Origin: an uncultured Pelagibacterales bacterium
GTDB taxonomy: Bacteria > Pseudomonadota > Alphaproteobacteria > Pelagibacterales > Pelagibacteraceae
DNA: 13,204 nt
NCBI GenBank assembly: GCA_913020625.1
Contig: CAJVZX010000016.1
Coordinates: 1-13,204 of the forward strand
Direction of reading: 5' to 3'
The notes under the pieces were generated by a model. The model was given only the letters and a program-made list of their open reading frames with translations, did not search any database and was not told the DNA's origin. Shown in pieces: positions 6,047 to 13,204 of the stretch; within the stretch, counting starts at the first letter, position 1; each line of letters starts with the position of its first letter. The translations under genes and the position numbers were made by a program.

Positions 6047-8896
6047 ATGTTTTTAGGTAAACTGTTTGGATCTGTAAAAAAAGAGTATCGAAAAATATCT
6101 GTAGAAGGTATTTGTTTCGATAGTAGAAAAGTTAGAAAAAAAGATATTTTTTTTGCGATTGAAGGGAAACAAACATCAGGAACAAAATTTATTAAAGAAG
6201 CAATATCAAAAGGTGCCGCTGCAGTTGTTTCCAACAAAAAAGCTAAACTTAAAAAGTGCACGATACCTTGGCTCGTAGTCAACAATGTAAGAAAAAGCTT
6301 ATCTGAAGCTTGCTCAAATTTTTATGGCAAAAAACCATTTTCTATTATCGCTGTAACCGGAACAAATGGAAAATCTTCAGTAGCCAATTTTTTTTATCAA
6401 ATATTAAATTTTTGTAAAGTTTCAGCAGCCTCAATTGGAACTTTGGGAATATCTTCTAAGAAATATAATAGAAAAACAAATCTTACCTCAATGGACCCTT
6501 TATCTCTGCATCAAAATTTGCAAATTTTAGCAAAAAAAAAAATTAAATATATAATTTTGGAGGCTTCAAGTCATGGACTTCAACAGCATAGGTTAGATAA
6601 TTTACACATAAACGTAGGAATATTTACCAATCTTAGTCACGATCATCTCGATTATCACAAAAAAATGCAATCTTACTTTAGTTCAAAGATGTATTTATTC
6701 AACAGTTTACTTAAAAGAAATTCCAAAATTATTACAGATGAAGATAATAAGGAATTTACAACAATCAAAAATATTGCAAATAAAAAAAAAATAAAAATAA
6801 CTACCATAGGCTCAAGTTCAGGAACATTAAAAATTTTACAACACACTTATCAACAAGATAAACAGATAGTTAAAGTTTACACGAATTCAAAAATTATTAC
6901 GTTGCAAATACCACTTATAGGATATTACCAAGTTAAAAACTTACTCATGGCAGTGTTAGCGAGCACATGCTGTGGAATAAAAATCAACAAAGTTTTTAAT
7001 GTAATTAAAAATATTAAATCCGTTCCGGGTAGACTTGAGTGTATTTCTAATTATAAAAATAACACTAAAATTATTTTGGATTTTGCCCATACTCCTGAAG
7101 CTTTAAGGCAAAGCTTAATTGCATTAAAAAATCAATATAGAAGAAATATTATCTTAGTTTTTGGATGCGGGGGAGAGAGAGATAAAGCAAAGCGTTCAAG
7201 AATGGGTGCAATTGCAAAAAAATACTGCAGAAAAATTTTTGTTACTGACGACAACCCAAGAAATGAAAACCCAAAAAAAATACGTAAAGCCATTATATCA
7301 TCCTGCAAAAAATTGGCTGTCGATATAGGAAGCAGAAGAAAAGCTATTGAAGCAGCTATTAAGGAGCTGAGAGAAGGAGAGCTACTCTTGGTAGCTGGCA
7401 AAGGCCATGAAGAAACTCAAGATTATGGAAAGAAGATAATAAATTTTTCAGATAAAAACGTAATAAAAGAAATTGTTGGGAAAAGAAAATTTTATTTTGC
7501 TAAAAGTAATTGGTCGCAAAATTTAGCTGAAAAAACTTTTAAAAATAAAAATCTTAGAAAAATAAATTATAATGGAGTATCAATTAATACTAGAACAATT
7601 AAGAAAAATAATTTATTTTTTGCAGTACGAGGTAAAAACACAGATGGCCATAAATTTATAAAAGAAGCATTTAAAAAAGGAGCCATAAAATCTATAGTCA
7701 GCAAGAATGTGAGACAAGTTTCAAACAAAAAATTAATAAAAGTTAAAAATACTCTTTCTTCTCTAAATCGACTAGCAAAAATTACTAGAGAAAATTCTTG
7801 TGCACGAATAGTAGCTATTACTGGCAGTGTTGGAAAAACAACTTTAAAAAATCTTGTTAATTTTGCCCTAAAAAATTATGGTACGGTTTATTGTTCTCCC
7901 CGCTCATATAATAATAAATTTGGAGTACCTTTAAGCCTTTCCAATTTGAAAAGAAATACTAAATATGGAGTATTTGAAATTGGGATGAATAAAAGAGGAG
8001 AAATAGACAATTTATCGAAAATTATCCAACCAGAAACAGCCATTATTACTAATATTTCGGAAGCTCATCTTGAAAATTTCAATTCTATCAACGACATAGC
8101 GAAGGCCAAATCAGAAATAATTGGTAATATTTTAGAAGGAGGAAATATAATTTTAAATAAAGATAGTGATTTTTTTAGTTTTTTGTCTAATCAAGCAAAA
8201 AAAAATGGAATTAATGTTATATCTTTTAGTCTTAAAAAAGGATCAGATATTTTTTTGTTGAATACAAAAAAAATTGGAAACCACTACAGACTAAAATTAA
8301 AGGTAAAAAACAAAATTTTTAATTTTGATGTAAAATATTGTGCAGATAATTTTATAAATAATTTTTTAGCCTGCATTTCTGTACTTTTTGTTTATAATTT
8401 AAATTTAAATAAAATGGAAAAAAAATTTATTAATTTTGAAATTCCTGATGGAAGGGGAGATATTAAAGTTATTAAAAAATTCAATAAAAGATTTGAATTT
8501 ATTGATGAAAGTTATAACGCAAATCCACTATCCATGACATCTGCCATTAAGAATGTGAATTTCCATAAAAGAATAAATAATGGAAAAAAATTAGTCTTTT
8601 TGGGTGACATGTTGGAACTTGGAAAGAGATCAACTCAATTTCACAGAACATTATCGAATACAATTAATAAAAGTGATATTGATAAAGTTTTCGTTTATGG
8701 CAAATATATCAGAGAAACCTTTGATTATTTGCAGGCCAGTAAAAAAGGTAAAATATTCGATAATCTTAGAGAAGCACGTAATCATTTTGCCAAAATTATA
8801 CGCAATAATGATTTACTTATGGTAAAAGGATCGAACGCAACAGGTTTGAATAGATTTTCAAAAAATATTAAAAGAGGACAAATAAGTGCTATATAG
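6047..8896 (+). CDS. murE-murF: Bifunctional MurE-MurF fusion: meso-DAP-adding and D-Ala-D-Ala-adding ligase
   Basis: One 949-residue frame holds two complete cytoplasmic Mur ligases that act in succession on the peptidoglycan precursor. The first half (about 1-484) is MurE: N-terminal substrate domain with DSRKVRKKDIFFA, ATP loop GTNGKSS (105-111), the SSKMYLF lysine region, and DNPR at 402-405, the signature for meso-diaminopimelate over lysine, then GKGHEETQDYG. The second half (about 487-949) is MurF: a second N-terminal domain with NTRTIKKNNLFFA, ATP loop GSVGKTT (593-599), SYNNKFGVPLSLS, FEIGMNKRGEI, DESYNANP and LGDMLELG. The total equals the summed length of separate E. coli enzymes (495 plus 452). 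No stop codon or in-frame ATG lies at the junction, so MurF cannot easily be started on its own. ATG 6047 touches the ftsI TAA directly, with no Shine-Dalgarno, suggesting reinitiation. Fusions of this pair are known from Bordetella. Confidence 0.95.
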   Translation: MFLGKLFGSVKKEYRKISVEGICFDSRKVRKKDIFFAIEGKQTSGTKFIKEAISKGAAAVVSNKKAKLKKCTIPWLVVNNVRKSLSEACSNFYGKKPFSIIAVTGTNGKSSVANFFYQILNFCKVSAASIGTLGISSKKYNRKTNLTSMDPLSLHQNLQILAKKKIKYIILEASSHGLQQHRLDNLHINVGIFTNLSHDHLDYHKKMQSYFSSKMYLFNSLLKRNSKIITDEDNKEFTTIKNIANKKKIKITTIGSSSGTLKILQHTYQQDKQIVKVYTNSKIITLQIPLIGYYQVKNLLMAVLASTCCGIKINKVFNVIKNIKSVPGRLECISNYKNNTKIILDFAHTPEALRQSLIALKNQYRRNIILVFGCGGERDKAKRSRMGAIAKKYCRKIFVTDDNPRNENPKKIRKAIISSCKKLAVDIGSRRKAIEAAIKELREGELLLVAGKGHEETQDYGKKIINFSDKNVIKEIVGKRKFYFAKSNWSQNLAEKTFKNKNLRKINYNGVSINTRTIKKNNLFFAVRGKNTDGHKFIKEAFKKGAIKSIVSKNVRQVSNKKLIKVKNTLSSLNRLAKITRENSCARIVAITGSVGKTTLKNLVNFALKNYGTVYCSPRSYNNKFGVPLSLSNLKRNTKYGVFEIGMNKRGEIDNLSKIIQPETAIITNISEAHLENFNSINDIAKAKSEIIGNILEGGNIILNKDSDFFSFLSNQAKKNGINVISFSLKKGSDIFLLNTKKIGNHYRLKLKVKNKIFNFDVKYCADNFINNFLACISVLFVYNLNLNKMEKKFINFEIPDGRGDIKVIKKFNKRFEFIDESYNANPLSMTSAIKNVNFHKRINNGKKLVFLGDMLELGKRSTQFHRTLSNTINKSDIDKVFVYGKYIRETFDYLQASKKGKIFDNLREARNHFAKIIRNNDLLMVKGSNATGLNRFSKNIKRGQISAI

Positions 8897-9971
8897 CTTT
8901 TTAATTTCTTTAATAGATCAATTTTCCGCACTAAATGTTTTTCGTTATTTAACTTTTAGAACTGGGCTTTCAGTAATGTCTTCGATGATAATAGTATTTT
9001 TAATTGGAGGGCCATTTATAAAATTTATTGGATCTCACAAGATTACAGGTCCTATAAGAGATGATGGACCTGTAGATCATATAATTAAAAAGGTAGGCAC
9101 ACCTACCATGGGAGGACTTCTTATTTTAATAGGAATACTTTTTGGCACTTTATTGTGGGCCGATCTAACTAATTATTATGTTTGGATATTACTGATGGTT
9201 TCAACTACCTTTGGTTTACTTGGTTTTGTGGATGATTATTTGAAAATAAAACATAGCAATTCGAGAGGTATATCTTCAGGATTGAAATTTTTTTTTCAAG
9301 TTATCCTTTCTTCAATTGCTGTTTTCCTGTTGATGGAACTTGGAGATAGTAGTCATCTAAAAAATCTTTATTTTCCTTTTTTTAAAAATTTAGTTTTGCA
9401 TCTAGGATTATTTTTTATTCCATTTGCTCTTTTTATAATTGTTGGATCTTCAAATGCGGTTAATCTAACCGACGGTTTAGATGGTTTGGCTACAGTACCA
9501 GTAATGTTGGTAGCACTATCATTTACACTTATCTGTTATGTTGTAGGCAATACCGTTTTTTCAGAGTATTTACAAATTCCCTATATTGCCGATGTTGGAG
9601 AAACTTCTATTTTTTGTGCTTCAATAGTTGGGTCTTGTTTAGGCTTCTTATGGTATAACGCTCCACCTGCAAAAATTTTTATGGGAGATACTGGTTCATT
9701 ATCATTAGGCGGTTCATTAGGAGCAGTAAGTATTATTTCAAAACATGAGATAGTTTTAGCAATTGTTGGAGGTTTGTTTGTTCTCGAAACAGTTTCAGTT
9801 GTTGTTCAAGTAGTTTCATTTAAACTTACAGGCAAAAGAGTGTTTATGATGGCTCCGCTTCATCATCATTTTGAAAAAAAAGGATGGGCAGAATCTACTG
9901 TTGTTATTAGATTTTGGATCATATCTATAATTTTAGCATTAATAGGATTAGCGACACTAAAATTAAGATAA
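8886..9971 (+). CDS. mraY: Phospho-MurNAc-pentapeptide-transferase MraY
   Basis: MraY transfers phospho-MurNAc-pentapeptide from UDP to undecaprenyl phosphate, making lipid I at the inner membrane. The 361 residues are polytopic (about ten helices expected for the family) and keep the signatures: DDGP (59-62) followed by GTPTMGG (71-77), the aspartate pair D116-D117 in FVDDYLK, NLTDGLDGLA around D196 and D199, KIFMGDTGSLSLGG, and the triple histidine H326-328 in PLHHHFEKKGW. Length matches E. coli (360). The start is GTG 8886, supported by AGAGGA at 8873-8878 seven bases upstream, so the gene overlaps the end of murE-murF by 11 nt. Residue composition is much less lysine-rich than in the flanking genes, as expected for a conserved membrane enzyme. 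Confidence 0.97.
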   Translation: MLYSFLISLIDQFSALNVFRYLTFRTGLSVMSSMIIVFLIGGPFIKFIGSHKITGPIRDDGPVDHIIKKVGTPTMGGLLILIGILFGTLLWADLTNYYVWILLMVSTTFGLLGFVDDYLKIKHSNSRGISSGLKFFFQVILSSIAVFLLMELGDSSHLKNLYFPFFKNLVLHLGLFFIPFALFIIVGSSNAVNLTDGLDGLATVPVMLVALSFTLICYVVGNTVFSEYLQIPYIADVGETSIFCASIVGSCLGFLWYNAPPAKIFMGDTGSLSLGGSLGAVSIISKHEIVLAIVGGLFVLETVSVVVQVVSFKLTGKRVFMMAPLHHHFEKKGWAESTVVIRFWIISIILALIGLATLKLR

Positions 9972-9974
9972 TGC

Positions 9975-11297
9975 ATGTTTGCTTTACAAAAATATCAAAA
10001 TAAAAAAGTTGCTGTTTATGGCATGGGCATAACAGGATACTCAGCAGCAAAAGCCTTTAGAAAATTAAAAGCAGAAGTTTATTGCTGGGATGATAACAAA
10101 AAGGTAAGAAAAAAAATAAAAAATTCAAAATTTTCACTCAATAAATTTTGGCTAAATCAAAATTTGGTCGATATTATAGTTATAAGTCCAGGTATAGATA
10201 TTAATAAAAGCAAAATAAAAAACTATTTAAAAAAAAATTCAAATAAAATAATTACGGACTTAGATCTTTTTTTTGAATTTAATAAAGATGCAATAATTAT
10301 TTCAATTACCGGAACTAACGGAAAGTCTACAACTTGCAAAATAATAGAAAAAATCTTAAAAGTGGCTCATCATAATGTAAAAACGGTGGGAAATATTGGA
10401 AATCCTATATTATCTTCAATTAAGCTAAAAAAGAAATATATATTCATTTTAGAAGCATCATCATACCAACTTCAATATTCAAAGTTATTTCGTTCAAAAC
10501 ATGCTGCTATATTAAATATTTCTCCAGATCATTTAGAAAGGCATAAAAATATAAAAAATTATATAAAAATAAAGTCAAGGATTTTTTTTGCACAAAACAG
10601 TTCTGACTATTCCTATATTAATATGACAAACGAATATTCAAAATCGATCAAAAGTATATTTAAAACACATAAATTAAAATCAAAATTAATTTCAATTGAC
10701 AGATCGAGTTGTAATTTATTACTAAAAAAAATTGACAACAAATTTTTTAAAAGCAAAGGAAATATTGAAAATTTAGCTTTTGCTTACAAAATAGTTAAAA
10801 ATTTAAAAATAAATGATAAAATTATAATTAAAGCTCTTAATGAATTTAAAGGGCTTCCACATCGTCAGGAAATTGTATTTTCAAACAATAAACTATTATG
10901 TATAAACGATTCTAAAGCTACAACTTTTGAAGCTTGTTTACAATCTTTATCAAATTATAATAATATTTATTGGATTGTTGGTGGTCTTCCAAAATATCAT
11001 GATTGTTTCCATTTAAAAAATGTTAAAAAGAAAATTTTAAAAGCCTATATTATTGGAAAGAAAACTTCTTTTTTTAAAAGACAAATTAAAAACGATATTC
11101 CATGTACAATTTCAAACAATATACGAAATGCAATAAATAATATTTATAAAGATATAAAATTAAATAAAAATTCAAAAATAACCATTCTACTTAGTCCAGG
11201 AGCTGCATCTTTTGATCAATTTAATAATTTTGAAGATAGAGGCAATTTTTTTAAAAAGTTAGTGTTAAAAAAGTTCAAACGGAGATTGGATGCTTAG
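9975..11297 (+). CDS. murD: UDP-N-acetylmuramoyl-L-alanine--D-glutamate ligase MurD
   Basis: MurD adds D-glutamate to UDP-MurNAc-L-alanine in the cytoplasm, the step before MurE. The 440 residues (E. coli 438) show a Rossmann-like UDP-binding N-terminus (VAVYGMGITGYSAAKAF), the ATP loop GTNGKST at 113-119, EASSYQL, NISPDHLERH, the lysine region KIKSRIF, NDSKATT, and the C-terminal SPGAASFDQFNNFEDRG that binds D-glutamate. All three Mur ligase domains are present. ATG 9975 begins three bases after the mraY stop and has no clear Shine-Dalgarno, so translation is probably coupled. The middle and C-terminal parts are highly divergent and rich in lysine, isoleucine and asparagine, in line with strong AT pressure, yet the catalytic motifs are intact. 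Confidence 0.96.
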   Translation: MFALQKYQNKKVAVYGMGITGYSAAKAFRKLKAEVYCWDDNKKVRKKIKNSKFSLNKFWLNQNLVDIIVISPGIDINKSKIKNYLKKNSNKIITDLDLFFEFNKDAIIISITGTNGKSTTCKIIEKILKVAHHNVKTVGNIGNPILSSIKLKKKYIFILEASSYQLQYSKLFRSKHAAILNISPDHLERHKNIKNYIKIKSRIFFAQNSSDYSYINMTNEYSKSIKSIFKTHKLKSKLISIDRSSCNLLLKKIDNKFFKSKGNIENLAFAYKIVKNLKINDKIIIKALNEFKGLPHRQEIVFSNNKLLCINDSKATTFEACLQSLSNYNNIYWIVGGLPKYHDCFHLKNVKKKILKAYIIGKKTSFFKRQIKNDIPCTISNNIRNAINNIYKDIKLNKNSKITILLSPGAASFDQFNNFEDRGNFFKKLVLKKFKRRLDA

Positions 11298-12435
11298 TTT
11301 TAGTAGAGAAAATACTAGCTTAATAGCAAAATGGTGGAGAAATGTAGATAAGCAAATTTTATTTTTATTTCTTTTTCTCTTATTATTGGGGCTTTTTTTT
11401 TCTTTTTCTTCAACTTCTTCAATAATTGCGGAAAAGATGAGCAAAGAAACGTATTTCTTTTTTATAAAGCATCTTATTTTTGTCTTTGTTTCGTTATTAT
11501 TACTTGTTGCAATTTCGATTCAGGAAAAAAATAAAATAATCAAATTTTTATTACCAATGTTTTTTATTTCAATTTTATTTCTTCTTTTAGTTACCTTTAT
11601 TGGTGAAGAAATCAAAGGGTCAAAGAGGTGGCTTGATTTTCCTATTCTTCCAAGATTTCAACCAATAGAATTAGTAAAGCCTCTCTTTGTACTTATTGTT
11701 GCTAAAATTATAGTCTCAAATGACAAAATGAACATTTATAATAGATATCTGCTTTCGTTTTTTATTCTTTCTCTAGTTGTTGCTTTACTAATTAACCAAC
11801 CTGATATCGGACAAACTTTACTATTAATATCAACATGGATAACAATGGTATTTGCCTCAGGCTTTAATATGATTATTTTGTCGATTTTAGGTCTGGTAGT
11901 TTTGGTTGCCATTGTGTTTTTAATATATTTTTTTCCATCAAAATTTGGCTATATACCTCTTAGAATCCAAACATTCTTTAATCCAAAAACTGGTGATAAT
12001 TTTCAATCACAAAAAGCTCTTGATGCAATAAAACAAGGAGGGTTAACTGGACAAGGAATGGGAGAGGGAATTTTAAAGGATCAAGTGCCAGAAGCGCATA
12101 CCGATTATATAATAGCGGTTATTTCTGAAGAATTTGGCGCCCTGTTTGTCCTGCTAATTGTAATATTATTTTTGTTTATTGGTTACAAGATATTTAGCAA
12201 GGTTCTTTTAGAAGGTGACGAGTTTATAAAGCTGTCATTGATAGGCTTGACTACTCTTTTAATTATTCAAACTTTTATCCACATTGGTGTTAATGTTAAA
12301 TTACTCCCTACTACTGGGATGACTCTTCCTTTTCTAAGTTATGGAGGTTCTTCTTTAATAGGAACCTCTATTATTGCTGGCATCATTTTAAATTTTACTA
12401 GAAAAGATTTTACGAGGTATATTAAAAATGAATAA
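11290..12435 (+). CDS. ftsW: Septal peptidoglycan glycosyltransferase FtsW (SEDS family)
   Basis: FtsW polymerises lipid II into glycan strands at the septum as partner of FtsI. The 381 residues form a polytopic membrane protein of SEDS type. Recognisable segments in order are GSKRWLDFPILPRFQPIELVK, NQPDIGQTLLL, IPLRIQTFFNP, FQSQKALDAIKQGGLTGQGM, VPEAHTDYIIAVISEEFG with the essential aspartate at D272, and LPTTGMTLPFLSYGGSSL near the C-terminus. These separate it from a generic transporter; FtsW rather than RodA follows from its location in the dcw cluster. GGAG at 11281-11284 lies five bases before ATG 11290, which overlaps the murD end by 8 nt. It overlaps murG by another 8 nt. Confidence 0.96.
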   Translation: MLSFSRENTSLIAKWWRNVDKQILFLFLFLLLLGLFFSFSSTSSIIAEKMSKETYFFFIKHLIFVFVSLLLLVAISIQEKNKIIKFLLPMFFISILFLLLVTFIGEEIKGSKRWLDFPILPRFQPIELVKPLFVLIVAKIIVSNDKMNIYNRYLLSFFILSLVVALLINQPDIGQTLLLISTWITMVFASGFNMIILSILGLVVLVAIVFLIYFFPSKFGYIPLRIQTFFNPKTGDNFQSQKALDAIKQGGLTGQGMGEGILKDQVPEAHTDYIIAVISEEFGALFVLLIVILFLFIGYKIFSKVLLEGDEFIKLSLIGLTTLLIIQTFIHIGVNVKLLPTTGMTLPFLSYGGSSLIGTSIIAGIILNFTRKDFTRYIKNE

Positions 12436-13204
12436 AAAAATTATTTTTTCATCTGGAGGCACTGGTGGCCATATATTTCCCGCTATTAATTTGATGAAGC
12501 ATTTTTCGAGCAAGGGATATAAAGTTTTATTAGTAACAGATATAAGGGGAAGCGTTTTTCTAAAAAATTACACACATTTTCAATCATACGTCATAAATGC
12601 GGATACTCCACTAAATAAAAATATACTCAGAAAATTTTTATCTCTATTAACCATATTTTTTTCAATAGCGAAATCAATTTTAATTTTAAGAAAAGAAAGA
12701 CCGGACTTAGTTATTGGATTTGGTGGCTACGTGTCGTTTCCAATTTCTTTTTCATCAAAATTTTATAATATACCACTCGTGATTTATGAAAATAATTTGG
12801 TACTAGGAAGAACTAATAAAAATTTACTACCTCTTTCAAAAAGACTTCTTTTAGGAACCGGAATGCCTATAAACTTTCCAAAAAAATATGAAAACAAAGT
12901 TTACAAAGTAGGTAATATTTTACGTGAGGAAATAATTAATTATTCAGCTATTAAAAAAAAAAATAATTCTAAATTTTTTTCCATTTTGGTTTTAGGAGGC
13001 AGTCAGGGCGCAGAGATATTTGGAGTGATTATACCGCCGGTAATTAAAATGTTAAAAGATAAAGGTCATATGGTTGAAATTAATCAACAATGCCTTGGAA
13101 AACAAAAAAAAACTCTTACCGAATATTATAAAAAAAATAATATAAAAAATAATATTTTTGATTTTACCAATAATATTTTAGACTTAATATCATCAACGGA
13201 TTTG
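12428..13204 (+). CDS. murG: MurG, lipid II-forming N-acetylglucosaminyltransferase, 3' end outside window
   Basis: MurG transfers GlcNAc from UDP-GlcNAc to lipid I at the cytoplasmic face of the membrane. The frame from ATG 12428 stays open through 259 codons to the window edge; the usual length is about 355-365, so roughly the last hundred residues are missing. The glycine-rich loop SSGGTGGH (8-15) at the N-terminus, then GFGGYVSFP, and the second glycine-rich loop LGGSQGA are family hallmarks. The acceptor-region motif reads IYENNLVLGRTNK where many MurG proteins have HEQN followed by GLTN, a clear but conservative divergence. GAGG at 12414-12417, ten bases upstream, is a plausible ribosome site, and the start overlaps the ftsW end by 8 nt. 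It contains an A11 tract (12953-12963). Confidence 0.95.
   Translation, partial: MNKKIIFSSGGTGGHIFPAINLMKHFSSKGYKVLLVTDIRGSVFLKNYTHFQSYVINADTPLNKNILRKFLSLLTIFFSIAKSILILRKERPDLVIGFGGYVSFPISFSSKFYNIPLVIYENNLVLGRTNKNLLPLSKRLLLGTGMPINFPKKYENKVYKVGNILREEIINYSAIKKKNNSKFFSILVLGGSQGAEIFGVIIPPVIKMLKDKGHMVEINQQCLGKQKKTLTEYYKKNNIKNNIFDFTNNILDLISSTDL

Noticed and set aside
6043..6285. 80-codon minus-strand ORF opposite the start of murE-murF
   Set aside because: It mirrors the conserved MurE N-terminal domain and has no ribosome site or family resemblance.
7132..7401. 89-codon minus-strand ORF opposite the MurE C-terminal domain
   Set aside because: It covers the strongly conserved DNPR and GKGHE region of the + strand gene, so it is a shadow frame.
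8604..8825. 73-codon + strand ORF in another frame within the MurF half
   Set aside because: It overlaps conserved MurF sequence (LGDMLELG onwards), has no ribosome site and reads as low-complexity residues.

Overview
The window is strongly AT-rich and gene-dense. It carries the 3' part of an RNase P RNA gene followed by the first ten genes of a dcw (division and cell wall) cluster, all on the + strand and reading mraZ, ftsZ, rsmH, ftsL-like, ftsI, murE-murF fusion, mraY, murD, ftsW, murG (cut by the window end). The lysine- and asparagine-rich proteins, tiny gene spacings, type A RNase P RNA placed just before mraZ, and an FtsZ tail ending in EIPAFLRRQKN all suggest an alphaproteobacterium. 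A streamlined low-GC marine lineage of the SAR11/Pelagibacterales kind is the best guess, but rank below class is inference.

Layout: 1-340 is rnpB without its 5' end. 341-490 has no recognised gene. 492-545 is a compact control region: a TTGACA -35 element, a weak -10 element, three exactly phased 10-bp MraZ boxes (TGGGA with 5-nt spacers, read on the minus strand) and a strong Shine-Dalgarno. That ribosome site faces an ATG at 549 opening a 45-codon leader ORF, not the mraZ ATG at 619. From 619 to the window end the genes overlap or are separated by 0 to 21 nt, with no terminator visible, so they probably form one transcript.

How the genes work together: MraZ is the cluster's autoregulator. 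RsmH methylates 16S rRNA. MurE, MurF and MurD build the UDP-MurNAc-pentapeptide in the cytoplasm. MraY loads it onto the lipid carrier to make lipid I and MurG converts that to lipid II. FtsW polymerises lipid II and FtsI crosslinks it at the septum, with the FtsL-like protein as probable activator. FtsZ forms the ring that places this machinery.

Unusual points: ftsZ sits second, directly after mraZ, instead of at the far end of the cluster after ftsQ and ftsA. murE and murF are one 949-codon reading frame. The FtsL-like protein carries a long lysine-rich tail. The mraZ leader has a well-equipped short ORF that a single-base shift in an A7 tract would join to mraZ. I see no mobile element, CRISPR array, tRNA or foreign island; apart from these rearrangements the window is core housekeeping DNA.
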